Shown here one piece after another: positions 30,078-39,714 of a DNA stretch of 64,000 nt. Numbering within the stretch: the stretch's first letter is position 1; the number at the start of each line of letters is the position of its first letter. The notes beneath the pieces were generated by a model. That model did not search any database, had not been told where the DNA came from, and worked only from the letters and a program-made list of their open reading frames with translations. Source of the stretch: Exobacillus caeni (GTDB lineage Bacteria; Bacillota; Bacilli; Bacillales; Guptibacillaceae); assembly GCF_005747095.1 (NCBI RefSeq), contig NZ_SWLG01000006.1, positions 124,001 through 188,000 of the forward strand, written 5' to 3'. Position numbers and translations under genes: made by a program.

Positions 30078-30596
30078 ATGAGTATTACAGCTAAATTAGA
30101 GCCTTTACCATATTCGGATAATTTAGAAGATGAGGAAGGACAACTATATAGAAATCTAGAAATTAAAATGCAGCAAATGGGATATCTCGTACCATATCGT
30201 GAAGAATTAAATTGGAAGGAAAATATACAAAATATTGACCTTGGCGATCAACATGCACTACTTGGCTTAAAAAAAGCAGCTGCAAAAAATGATCGTGTTT
30301 TATTGTTTTATGCAAAGCTTTTAAAAGGGACGGTTTATCAAAATATTATATTGCATCCAAACAATGAAGGAATTTATTTACCCTTTCACTTTGAAAAACC
30401 GTTTACTTTGAATATCAAAGGGAAAAAGCTCTGGATCGGATCATCGTCTCGATTAAGTGAAGAGCTTTCGTGGCTGAAAATGTCGATAGAACAAGAAAAC
30501 CACAGTAAAGAGGTCATTTCCTATTGGAAAAACCTTAGAAAAGCCGCAGAGGTTAGTGTAGAAAATGTTAGCCCAATTGTAATAAGGAAGTCCTGA
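30078..30596 (+). CDS. Hypothetical protein between sspN and tlp
   Basis: 172 aa, soluble, no signal peptide or membrane segment. A central KNDRVLLFYAKLLKGTVYQNIILHP-type beta region precedes a helical C-terminus. GCGGGGGG lies before the ATG. Family not recognised. Confidence 0.75.
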   Translation: MSITAKLEPLPYSDNLEDEEGQLYRNLEIKMQQMGYLVPYREELNWKENIQNIDLGDQHALLGLKKAAAKNDRVLLFYAKLLKGTVYQNIILHPNNEGIYLPFHFEKPFTLNIKGKKLWIGSSSRLSEELSWLKMSIEQENHSKEVISYWKNLRKAAEVSVENVSPIVIRKS

Positions 30597-30775
30597 TGTT
30601 TTGAAAGAAGGTAATTCTAATAAACAACAGTTACCGGTCCATAGGTGAATCGCTTTATAAAACAAATGGTATATTTTAGAAATAAATGTTCTGGTTATCG
30701 GAATAGGAAGCGAAGATTTCTCACACACTACAAAAGTCAGCAAAAAGCTGAAGTAATGTTACAGGAGGAATGAAA

Positions 30776-30994
30776 ATGCCAGTACCGAAGCCTGATGATA
30801 GAAGAGACAATAAAGAAAAGCTTCAAGAAATGGTCCAGAATACGATCGAAAATATCCATGAGTCTGAGAATTCTCTTCCGTTGACAGATAGCAAGGAGCA
30901 ACAACATATGATTCAAGAAAAAAATAAGCGGCGAGAACAAAGTATAGATGCGATGAGAAGTGAAATAAAAGATGAAACAAACGTTTCAAAATAA
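30776..30994 (+). CDS. tlp: Small acid-soluble spore protein Tlp
   Basis: 72 aa, MPVPKPDDRRDNKEKLQEMVQNTIENI..., matching Tlp, a minor forespore-made spore protein. ATG 30776 follows ACAGGAGGA with proper spacing; the in-frame codon at 30770 overlaps that site. Hairpin terminator at 31006-31045. Confidence 0.93.
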   Translation: MPVPKPDDRRDNKEKLQEMVQNTIENIHESENSLPLTDSKEQQHMIQEKNKRREQSIDAMRSEIKDETNVSK

Positions 30995-31005
30995 TTGATT
31001 TTTAT

Positions 31006-31045
31006 AAGTGGCTTAGTATGCAAATGGCATCTAAGTCACTTTTTG
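31006..31045 (+). terminator. Terminator after tlp
   Basis: AAGTGGCTTAG...CTAAGTCACTT hairpin with one mismatch followed by T residues. Confidence 0.75.
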
Positions 31046-31126
31046 TTAAAAGAGCAAGTAAAATAGATTAGAAAACAAATTATGATACAATAAAGATAGG
31101 TAATAATTAATGGAGTGAAGGCAAAA

Positions 31127-31546
31127 ATGACAATTGTTCGAACAAAAGTTAACGTAAGATATGCAGAAACAGACCAAATGGGTGTTGTATACCACGCCAA
31201 TTATCTTGTTTGGTTTGAACTTGGCAGAACTGAATTAATAAACAGCCTGGGTTTCAATTATGCAGAAATGGAAGAGCAGGGCGTCCTTTCCCCTGTTACC
31301 GACGTGGAGTTAAAATATATCAAACCATTGAGGTATGGCCAGACTGCTACGGTAAAAACATGGGTCGAAAAATATGATGGACTCCGGGTTATCTATGCAT
31401 ATGAAATTTATAACCAGGAGGAAGAGCTTTCTGTCACTGGGAAGTCCACTCATATTTGTGTAAGGAAGGAAACCTTTAAACCGATTTCCATTCGAAGAAC
31501 CTTCCCTGATTGGCATGAAGCATACTTGAATGCGGCAGAACAGTAA
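31127..31546 (+). CDS. yneP: YneP, hotdog-fold acyl-CoA thioesterase
   Basis: 139 aa of the 4-hydroxybenzoyl-CoA thioesterase/YbgC type. The catalytic segment is YAETDQMGVVYHANYLVWFELGR, with the aspartate in TDQMG. ATG 31127 follows GGAGTGAAGG; the GTG at 31115 lies within that site. Precedes yneQ by 12 bases and is likely co-transcribed. Confidence 0.92.
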   Translation: MTIVRTKVNVRYAETDQMGVVYHANYLVWFELGRTELINSLGFNYAEMEEQGVLSPVTDVELKYIKPLRYGQTATVKTWVEKYDGLRVIYAYEIYNQEEELSVTGKSTHICVRKETFKPISIRRTFPDWHEAYLNAAEQ

Positions 31547-31558
31547 AAGGAGATAGAT

Positions 31559-31870
31559 ATGGCATTTGGAATTTCCAGAAGTGAGTTAAAAGCTTGGAAA
31601 AGAAAAGTTTTAAATGGGGAAGTTGCTTTTGTAACCCATTACTGGTATGATCCGCATCGTCCTGAAATAAGAACTGTAACGAAAGCAGGATGCAGCGATC
31701 TTAATCGTCTGTTTGAGTGGGGAGAACAACATGGATTGAAAAAAGAATGGATCCATGACAGGGTGCGCTATCCGCATTTTGACCTTATCGGACAGCAGCA
31801 GGCTTCCATTCTAAAAGCTGAGGGACAGTGGGAACAAATTAGGAGATTTAACCTGGAGGGAAATGATTAA
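31559..31870 (+). CDS. yneQ: YneQ, conserved hypothetical protein
   Basis: 103 aa, start MAFGISRSELKAWKRKVLNGEVAFVTHYWYDPHRPEIRTVTKAGC, matching YneQ by position and by the HYWYDPRxP-like motif. AAAGGAGATAG precedes the ATG. Function unknown. Convergent with yneR. Confidence 0.9.
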   Translation: MAFGISRSELKAWKRKVLNGEVAFVTHYWYDPHRPEIRTVTKAGCSDLNRLFEWGEQHGLKKEWIHDRVRYPHFDLIGQQQASILKAEGQWEQIRRFNLEGND

Positions 31871-31911
31871 GAAGCAGAACGGGGTATTTTCCGCTCTGCT
31901 ATCAGCAAACT

Positions 31912-32199
31912 TCATTCTAGGATAAAGCTGATTTCATCTTGCTTACGGCTGAATTTTACGGTTAGATTTCCATCCTTGAAATACCATAAGTCTTTTTCTT
32001 CTACAAAAAACTCAATTCCGTCTACTGTTTCGCTGGCAGCTATTTCTTCAGGCTTTTCTTTGTTTACTCCGAGTGAAAAGCCTTCCTGTACCGTGCTGTA
32101 ACCTCCATAACGGACAAAGAATCGTATACTGTCCCCTTCTTCAGCGTCCATTTCATTTTTAAACCAATTTAAAGCTGGCTGTGTTACTTTAATATCCAT
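31912..32199 (-). CDS. yneR: YneR, HesB-like protein
   Basis: 95 aa, start MDIKVTQPALNWFKNEMDAEEGDSIRFFVRYGG. HesB superfamily fold, but the position of the first IscA cysteine reads GGYST, so no cluster site remains. Paralogue of 7841-8128 and distant relative of the HesB-like selenoprotein at 33374. AGGAGG lies before the ATG. Confidence 0.92.
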   Translation of the reverse strand: MDIKVTQPALNWFKNEMDAEEGDSIRFFVRYGGYSTVQEGFSLGVNKEKPEEIAASETVDGIEFFVEEKDLWYFKDGNLTVKFSRKQDEISFILE

Positions 32200-32375
32200 T
32201 AGGATTCCTCCTTAGTATATGCAAAAAGTAAGAAAGTCATCTTATTCATTATAAGGAAACAGTAGGTCACATGGCAAAGAAATAAAGCTAAAAAAAGAAA
32301 ATATCGGGTAACTATAGAATAAAAGATCAACTTCTCATAAAATACAAAAGAGATTACCTTAATGGAGGTGGCATC

Positions 32376-33341
32376 ATGAGAAAAAGAGTTGGATTTACAA
32401 GCCTCCTGTTATTCATTTTATTGTTCTCAATATTCGGTTATCGCTCTTTAATGGAACATAGGGAAACTCGTATCATGATGTTGAAAAATGCAATGATTCA
32501 AAATACTCCCGAAGAACAAAAAAAAGAAGTAACTGCTTTTAAGCCTCAGGAACCAGATGCAACTGAGAACAAAGAGAAGACAAATAAAAATGATGGAACA
32601 AAAAATAAAGATGAAGCAGATTTTAATAATAATCAAAAAGCGAGAATCGAAGAAAAAGAACGTGAAGTGCAGGAGAAGCTAATCGAATATGATACGAAAT
32701 ATGTTGGACTTGGAGATTCTCTGACAGTCGGGATAGGAGATGCTGAAGAAAAAGGTTATATAGGGATGGTGAAAGATGGGATAGAACGAAAAGATAACAT
32801 TGTTATTGATCTGAAAAATTATGCTGACAGAGGTGACCGGACGACCCAGTTGATGAAAATATTAAAGAAAGAAAAAGTCCAGCAATCTGTTAGGGATGCA
32901 GATGTTATATTCCTTACGATCGGCGGAAATGATCTAATGAAAGTTGCGAGGGACCACTTTCTTTCTCTTGATCAGAAGTATTTTGACGAAGAGCGAATCA
33001 CTTATCAAAAACGGCTGGAAAAGATACTATTAACTATCCGTACTTTGAATCCCGATTGTGATATTTATTATATCGGCCTTTTTAATCCTTTTTTAAAGTA
33101 TTTTGAAAATGTAGTAGAGATCGATGCGATATTACAACACTGGAACGAAGGAAGCAAACAAGTGATCGAACGGTTCCCTAACGTTTATTTCGTTCCAGTC
33201 TATCCATTGTTTAACCAGGTAGATGAAGACCTTTTCTTTAAAGACAACTTTCATCCTAATGCAAAAGGCTATCACCTAATTGCAAATCAAGTGCTTGCAG
33301 AAATGGAAAAACATAAAGACGAGGAGACATCAAGTGATTAA
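32376..33341 (+). CDS. GDSL/SGNH hydrolase, membrane-anchored (YpmR-like), copy 1
   Basis: 321 aa. An N-terminal transmembrane or signal-anchor segment (residues 8-24) and a charged Lys/Asn/Glu-rich linker (about 45-110) precede an SGNH esterase domain. The catalytic serine is in GLGDSLTVGIGD, the Gly/Asn block is IGGNDLM, and the Asp-His pair is in DNFHPNAKGY. Probable extracellular lipase or esterase. Paralogue of 35712-36515. GGAGGTGG precedes the ATG. The HesB-like selenoprotein starts 32 bases after it. Confidence 0.9.
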   Translation: MRKRVGFTSLLLFILLFSIFGYRSLMEHRETRIMMLKNAMIQNTPEEQKKEVTAFKPQEPDATENKEKTNKNDGTKNKDEADFNNNQKARIEEKEREVQEKLIEYDTKYVGLGDSLTVGIGDAEEKGYIGMVKDGIERKDNIVIDLKNYADRGDRTTQLMKILKKEKVQQSVRDADVIFLTIGGNDLMKVARDHFLSLDQKYFDEERITYQKRLEKILLTIRTLNPDCDIYYIGLFNPFLKYFENVVEIDAILQHWNEGSKQVIERFPNVYFVPVYPLFNQVDEDLFFKDNFHPNAKGYHLIANQVLAEMEKHKDEETSSD

Positions 33342-33373
33342 CGATGATATAAGTAAAAGGAAAAGATTGGCAT

Positions 33374-33667
33374 ATGTTTTCAATTACTAAGAATGCAGAG
33401 GATAGACTTACAAGTATGCTGTCAGGCTATATAGATGATGAAACGGAATATGTTCGACTTTTGTTGGCTGTTGGCTGAGGAGAACCGTCTTTCAGCCTGT
33501 CTCTGGAAGAGGCAGCACGTCCTGCGGATCATGTAATCGAATTAAAGGCTATAAAACTTATTATCAGCTATAAAGACAAAAAGCTTTTAAAAGATGTCAC
33601 CCTAGATTTTAATCCAGTTGCACATACGTTTGATTTTATAGGTTTTTCTCCTAAAGATTGCTCATAG
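33374..33667 (+). CDS. HesB/IscA-like selenoprotein with in-frame UGA
   Basis: A 97-codon gene, ATG 33374 to TAG 33667, with TGA 33476-33478 at residue 35. The segment VRLLLAVG-Sec-GEPSFSLSLEE matches the IscA/HesB block xRxxxxGGCxGxxYxLxL, with Sec exactly where the first conserved cysteine belongs. The frame after the UGA is fully open and family-like for 62 codons, and a hairpin follows the UGA. AAAAGGAAAAG lies about 12 bases before the ATG. The C-terminal CxC pair of IscA is reduced to one cysteine (KDCS). Same class as HesB-like selenoproteins known from bacterial Sec surveys. Confidence 0.9.
33488..33510 (+). promoter_or_regulatory. Candidate bacterial SECIS hairpin of the HesB-like gene
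   Basis: TCTTTCAG-CCTGTCT-CTGGAAGA forms an 8-bp stem with one G-U pair and a seven-base loop starting 18 bases after the UGA. The spacing fits bSECIS rules; the loop G is fourth rather than first or second, so this one is less typical. Confidence 0.6.
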
Positions 33668-33694
33668 AAGCTCCCTTCCAGGGGGCTTTTTTTT
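33668..33694 (+). terminator. Terminator after the HesB-like selenoprotein
   Basis: AGCTCCC...GGGGGCT pairing with one G-U, followed by eight T residues. Confidence 0.75.
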
Positions 33695-33889
33695 ATTGGC
33701 TATCCTTATCTGAGAGGTTGGGAAACCCCAAAAGAAAAAAGCCTTTAAATATACAAAATTCGCTATATATTTCCCAATACAAAGAATATTCTGAATATGA
33801 TATCGTTTTAGTACACCTTAGATGAGAGGAGGAAAATACTTTAAAGTGTCCTATATGAGAAAATTGGAAATTAAAATTAAATAAAATAA

Positions 33890-35548
<1,659 letters not shown>

Positions 35549-35594
35549 AACTAATCAGCTTTTCTAATATTGGTAAACAATCAAAAACTCCTTA

Positions 35595-35627
35595 AGATGG
35601 CCCCAATAAACCGGGGTCATCTTTTTT
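35595..35627 (+). terminator. Terminator after the protease
   Basis: AAGATG-CCCC/GGGG-CATCTT arms followed by T residues. Confidence 0.88.
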
Positions 35628-35711
35628 GTGAGATATAATCCTTGCCCTTCTATAAACGTTTGCCTTATCATTTTGTTAGGGTGCTAATAGATTATAGAAA
35701 AGGAAAATTTT

Positions 35712-36515
35712 ATGAAAAAAGCGTATATTATAACGTTATCTGTACTGCTCTTACTATTAGGTGGAACCTATCTATTTCTTTCCTTAAAACCCTCATCCGT
35801 GTTAATGGTATCCGAGATTACGCCTTTAGAAAGGGAAAACCTAGAGGGACTATTTCCGCCTTTGCCTCATGAGTATAAAATTGTAGGTCTAGGAGATTCC
35901 TTAACAAAGGGTGTTGGTGATGAGAATAGTGAAGGGTATATCGGATATGTAGCAGATCATTATTTTAAGGATTCGCTCCATGGGGAACCTATTTTAAAGA
36001 ATTTTGCAGTTACCGGGAACAAAACCGATGATCTACTAAAGAGGCTACAAGCTAAAAAGGTACAAAAAGAGGTGAAAGAGGCCGATTTTATTTTCATAAC
36101 AATCGGTGGCAATGACCTTATGGGAGTGGTGAAAAATAATTTTCTAAACCTTGACAGAGATCTATTTACATTGCAGAAGAAAGTTTACCTTGAGAATCTT
36201 GAAAAGGCTTTAACAGATATAAGAGATATGAACGCTGAAGTGCCAGTTTATCTTGTCGGGGTGTTCAATCCCTTTTCAAAGGTTTTTGGAGAGATTCCTG
36301 AAATAAATGATATCGTAAATGAATGGAATGCGGGAAGTAAACAGGTAACCGGGGAATTTGAGAACGTGAATTTTGTTCCTATTTACGATTTATTTGAAGA
36401 AAGTGAAATAAATCTTTTGTATGACGATGCCTTTCATCCCAACGGAGCTGGATATGAACGGATAGGAGAAAGAGTGATTGAGCATTTAGAAGAAAAAGAG
36501 TTGGCCAGACATTAA
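35712..36515 (+). CDS. GDSL/SGNH hydrolase (YpmR-like), copy 2
   Basis: 267 aa with an N-terminal signal anchor (residues 5-22), then an SGNH domain: GLGDSLTKGVGDE, IGGNDLMGVV, and DDAFHPNGAGYE. It shares the block order with the copy at 32376 but lacks the long charged linker. Probably exported lipase/esterase. AGAAAAGGA lies before the ATG. The two copies flank the HesB-like selenoprotein and the protease, suggesting an old duplication. Confidence 0.9.
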   Translation: MKKAYIITLSVLLLLLGGTYLFLSLKPSSVLMVSEITPLERENLEGLFPPLPHEYKIVGLGDSLTKGVGDENSEGYIGYVADHYFKDSLHGEPILKNFAVTGNKTDDLLKRLQAKKVQKEVKEADFIFITIGGNDLMGVVKNNFLNLDRDLFTLQKKVYLENLEKALTDIRDMNAEVPVYLVGVFNPFSKVFGEIPEINDIVNEWNAGSKQVTGEFENVNFVPIYDLFEESEINLLYDDAFHPNGAGYERIGERVIEHLEEKELARH

Positions 36516-36577
36516 GATTATTTTCCTAAAAGACAGGGAAAAAGGAAATAGACCATGGACGGGAAGGAGGAGTAAAG

Positions 36578-37231
36578 ATGGATGAGTTGATAAAAAAATA
36601 TGAAACGGCGATGGAAGAACTGGAGGAAAGCTATGGTGTTGAAGGAGTGATTACAGAAGATACCAGGATGGTGTTTATTCTTGAGTCACCCCATACAGCT
36701 GAGGTGAAAAACAATATTCCTGTAGCGGGTTCTTCTGGTGCAACGATGACAAGGAACTTGTTTGAAGATAATATTAATGAGCCTCTTGGTTTGTTAATAA
36801 AAAAGCATTTAAAAGAAAGTAAGGAACTTCCAAGGCTTGAAAAAATAGGGTTATTAAACGTATCAAACATACCACTGCAAAAAAGGCCGTATAAAAAAGA
36901 AGACCTGACCGGAACTAAGTTAGAGCTCCTTGAGCAGTTTGAAAAGGTGAGAAAAAACAACCAAAAAGATTCTTTTAAGGAATCGGATCTTGAAGCCGCC
37001 CAGGAACTGCTTCTTAAGAAGTTTCGAAATAGGCTAAACAATTTTACTGACCGCTCTCTTATACTTGTTCCCTGTGGCCGATTTGCACAAAAATTCTTTC
37101 GTATCGCAAATGTAACGGCAGACGGTTGGAGAGTAATTGAAGAAGTTCCGCATCCGTCCTATAACTCCTGGAGCAGGGATAGATATAAAGACCAGATCGA
37201 GGAAGTAAGAAGGGCATTAAAATCAGCGTGA
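36578..37231 (+). CDS. Uracil-DNA-glycosylase-like fold protein
   Basis: 217 aa, soluble. The segment MVFILESPHTAEVKNNIPVAG followed by SGATM resembles the first motif region of the UDG superfamily (a strand, then an acidic/Pro loop), and VPHPSYNSW near the end resembles the HPS motif. The long charged insert (residues 85-140) is unusual. GGAAGGAGG precedes the ATG. It may act on damaged DNA or may be a UDG-fold protein with another role; the assignment is from motifs only. Confidence 0.55.
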   Translation: MDELIKKYETAMEELEESYGVEGVITEDTRMVFILESPHTAEVKNNIPVAGSSGATMTRNLFEDNINEPLGLLIKKHLKESKELPRLEKIGLLNVSNIPLQKRPYKKEDLTGTKLELLEQFEKVRKNNQKDSFKESDLEAAQELLLKKFRNRLNNFTDRSLILVPCGRFAQKFFRIANVTADGWRVIEEVPHPSYNSWSRDRYKDQIEEVRRALKSA

Positions 37232-37282
37232 CCGATCTAAGAAAGTTTCATAAATTATTAACAAGTTTATAAAAAAGCAAAA

Positions 37283-37318
37283 AACGGCCAGGTACAGCAA
37301 CCCTGGCTGTTTTTTTTT
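37283..37318 (+). terminator. Terminator after the UDG-like gene
   Basis: GGCCAGG...CCTGGCT hairpin followed by nine T residues. Confidence 0.88.
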
Positions 37319-37420
37319 GAGATAAAACGGGCGAGAGGGGAAAAGCGAAAGATTCGAAAATTTCGTAATATTTAGACAAGCAATCCTATAAAATTATAAC
37401 AAAAATGGGAGGTGATTGAA

Positions 37421-37552
37421 ATGACAAAATGGTTAATGATCGGTATCACTTTGATTACAATATCGACAAACTCTGTTTTTCTTCCGAGTGTTACACTTTC
37501 AGATCACTCTGTTCGGTTAGCGCAAGATGAAGATTTACCATGGTGCCACTAG
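37421..37552 (+). CDS. PapR-like secreted signal-peptide precursor
   Basis: 43 aa with TGGGAGGTGATTGAA before the ATG. A Lys3 and hydrophobic stretch (residues 4-26) form a signal peptide; the C-terminus ends LAQDEDLPWCH. The DLP core recalls the PapR heptapeptide ADLPFEF that activates PlcR in the B. cereus group. A PlcR-like receptor is encoded convergently 270 bases away. I infer export, processing and re-import as a quorum signal; the mature ends are unknown. Confidence 0.75.
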   Translation: MTKWLMIGITLITISTNSVFLPSVTLSDHSVRLAQDEDLPWCH

Positions 37553-37652
37553 TTGAAAAAAAGAAAAGGAGAAAGCATACGGTGATCAATTTTATAAAAT
37601 TTCTTATTTACAGGATGGACAGCCATTAACCTTTACGGAAGGAGTGATGGAG

Positions 37653-37745
37653 ATGGAGGGAATTACTATCTTTTTAACAACAGGTCTCTTCCTTTTGTCC
37701 TTGCTAAACTTTATCATCATATTAATAGAAAAGACGAAGAAATGA
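37653..37745 (+). CDS. Holin-like/type I toxin-like small membrane peptide
   Basis: 30 aa, MEGITIFLTTGLFLLSLLNF then IIILIEKTKK: a short N-terminus, one hydrophobic helix and a basic tail, the plan of the TxpA/BsrG and 'putative holin-like toxin' peptides. AAGGAG lies 8 bases before ATG 37653; another ATG at 37647 is too close. It sits between the signal-peptide gene and the 3' end of its receptor. No antisense RNA promoter was identified. Confidence 0.5.
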   Translation: MEGITIFLTTGLFLLSLLNFIIILIEKTKK

Positions 37746-37820
37746 AAAGATTGAGATATTAACAGATCCTTATGATTTGTTGTTCATCCTGTTTTAACTT
37801 TCCATTACCTTGAAAGTATT

Positions 37821-38714
37821 TTAGATAACATAAGAGGGCTCTGTATTATATTTCGAAATTACCTTGCGTACATGGTTGGTGAATAGTTCGTTTCCTTCAA
37901 GTTCAAAGATAGCCAGGGCTTTCTTAAGATAGAGAAGAGAATCTTCAAAGCGGTTCATTTTGATTAAGTTCTTCCCCGTTTGATAGCATAGTTCTCCATA
38001 TAAGTACCACACCTGCCTGGTTGAACAAAGTAACATACCTTCTTTCGCAATAAAGATTGATTTCTCGTACGAATTCATCAGAGTCAGCAACTTGGAATAG
38101 TTATAATAAAGGCGAATTTCGATCAATGGATTCTTGATAATCGGGAAAAATCTGACATGATAAAATCCTCGTTTAAAGTAGACGGCAGCCTGCTTATATT
38201 CTTTTTCTTCCGCATGAATGATTCCTATGCTGATTAAAATTTCGATCTCTCGTTCTGAGAAGTTCTTTCCGGTAGTTGCAGTCAATTCAAGTGACTCATT
38301 TAGCAAAGCGAGTGACAACGCTTTGTCATGCTTTAAATAATATGCACAAATCCCCTTGTGCCATTGAAAAAACTGCTTGTTCTTTCGAGAATGGAAAAGG
38401 GGATTTTTTTCCTCTGCTTTTATAATTTCTGCAACCATGTTATATTCTCTTTGTTTAATGTTTTTTCTGATTTGAAAAAAGACCTCTTGTACATAGTCAA
38501 GTCTTGGGCAGTCTGTCATGTCAAAAAAGTAATTAATGTCTACACCTAGACGGCTTGCGATTTTATACAGGATATCTGCGGTAGGAGAGACCTGATCGTT
38601 TTCAATCTGGCTTATAAGGGATTGTGTGCATATACCATTTGCAAGCTCTGACTGTGAGATTCCGAGAAAAGAACGCAACTCTCTAATGCTTTTCCCAACT
38701 TTCACATGCTCCAT
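37821..38714 (-). CDS. PlcR-like transcriptional regulator (RNPP family, HTH-TPR)
   Basis: 297 aa. An N-terminal XRE helix-turn-helix (residues 8-62: IRELRSFLGISQSELANGIC...SLISQIENDQ) precedes about five TPR-like helical pairs (70-285), the architecture and length of PlcR, NprR and Rgg proteins, which bind re-imported peptides. A PapR-like precursor gene is nearby. GGGGGGAAC precedes the ATG, with an inverted repeat just upstream that could be its own operator. Confidence 0.85.
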   Translation of the reverse strand: MEHVKVGKSIRELRSFLGISQSELANGICTQSLISQIENDQVSPTADILYKIASRLGVDINYFFDMTDCPRLDYVQEVFFQIRKNIKQREYNMVAEIIKAEEKNPLFHSRKNKQFFQWHKGICAYYLKHDKALSLALLNESLELTATTGKNFSEREIEILISIGIIHAEEKEYKQAAVYFKRGFYHVRFFPIIKNPLIEIRLYYNYSKLLTLMNSYEKSIFIAKEGMLLCSTRQVWYLYGELCYQTGKNLIKMNRFEDSLLYLKKALAIFELEGNELFTNHVRKVISKYNTEPSYVI

Positions 38715-38726
38715 GTTGTTCCCCCC

Positions 38727-38749
38727 AATATCTGTTAAAAATAGATATT
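38727..38749. promoter_or_regulatory. Inverted repeat upstream of the PlcR-like gene
   Basis: AATATCT-N9-AGATATT, perfect 7-bp arms, 13 bases before the start codon. A plausible autoregulatory operator; it does not match the B. cereus PlcR box. Confidence 0.45.
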
Positions 38750-38913
38750 TTCAAAAAAATAACAGAAAACAGGGAACGATAACAGAGTCGTTATTCCCGT
38801 AATTATTTTATTTTTTGAAGTAACAGGATTTTAGCCTGCATCTATTTAACTAATAAGTTTCCAACATGCACTTTTGCGGTACATTTTTCATAAACAGAAA
38901 CAAACATTCGATC

Positions 38914-39714
38914 TTACCTCATCACATTTTCTCCAGAAATTTTAACAGATTCTCCAACAATATTTACCGCTGCATCAGTCAATAAAAATGCTATTGTATT
39001 TGCTACTTCTTCTGGATTGGTTATTTTTCCCGATGGAATACCGTCTTTCGCAAGCTCATATTCTTCCTGAAAAGAACGATCGTTTCGAAGTGCTTTTTTG
39101 TTTATCGCATTTTTCGCCATCTCTGTTTCAACATAGCCAGGACAAACGGCGTTTACACGAATGTTGGATTCTATTGCTTCCAAAGCTAAGGACTGGGTAA
39201 ACCCGATAAGCGCGAACTTTGAAGCACTGTATGCACTGTTGCCATATGTACCTCGTAACCCTGAAAGGGAAGAAACGTTAACGATTGCTCCTTTTTGTGA
39301 TTGGATCATTCCTTGATAAATCTGTTGGGTTAATAGGACGGTAGCAGTATAATTCACTTCCATTATTTCCTGTAGATCTTTTGGAGTCAGTCTGTCTACT
39401 GTATCCCCGCCTGAAATACCAGCTGCATTGACGAGGCAGGTAATAACCCCATTACGTGAGGATGCCTGTCCTACTAGAACGTCACGTTCTTCTGCTTTCA
39501 ATATATCCGCAGCCACCACACAGATCCTGTCTTTCGTTGCATAGGATGAAAGCTCCTGTTCCAGTTCCGTTAATTTTTTCCGGTTCCTTCCGGTTACCGT
39601 TACCGAAGCTCCCATTTTTAAAACGGTTATAGCGGTCGCGCGTCCAATCCCGCCTGTTGCCCCTGTTATCAATACATGCTCTTCCTGGAGTGCAGCAGAT
39701 GAAAAGATACCCAT
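38914..39714 (-). CDS. Short-chain dehydrogenase/reductase (FabG-like)
   Basis: 266 aa. NAD(P) motif TGATGGIGRA near residue 17, NAAG, the catalytic Ser in NVSSLSG and YSASK. Classical SDR; substrate unknown. Ends about 200 bases from the PlcR-like gene start. The next SDR at 39879 is divergent and only distantly similar. Confidence 0.88.
   Translation of the reverse strand: MGIFSSAALQEEHVLITGATGGIGRATAITVLKMGASVTVTGRNRKKLTELEQELSSYATKDRICVVAADILKAEERDVLVGQASSRNGVITCLVNAAGISGGDTVDRLTPKDLQEIMEVNYTATVLLTQQIYQGMIQSQKGAIVNVSSLSGLRGTYGNSAYSASKFALIGFTQSLALEAIESNIRVNAVCPGYVETEMAKNAINKKALRNDRSFQEEYELAKDGIPSGKITNPEEVANTIAFLLTDAAVNIVGESVKISGENVMR

Noticed and set aside
33780-33800. PlcR-type operator before the neutral protease
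   Set aside because: Only a generic AGAATATTCT dyad is visible; it matches neither the B. cereus PlcR box nor the dyad before the local regulator.
37582-37629. 15-codon frame (GTG start, AAAAGGAG upstream) between the signal-peptide gene and the toxin-like peptide
   Set aside because: Too short to separate from chance; no signal or known peptide pattern.
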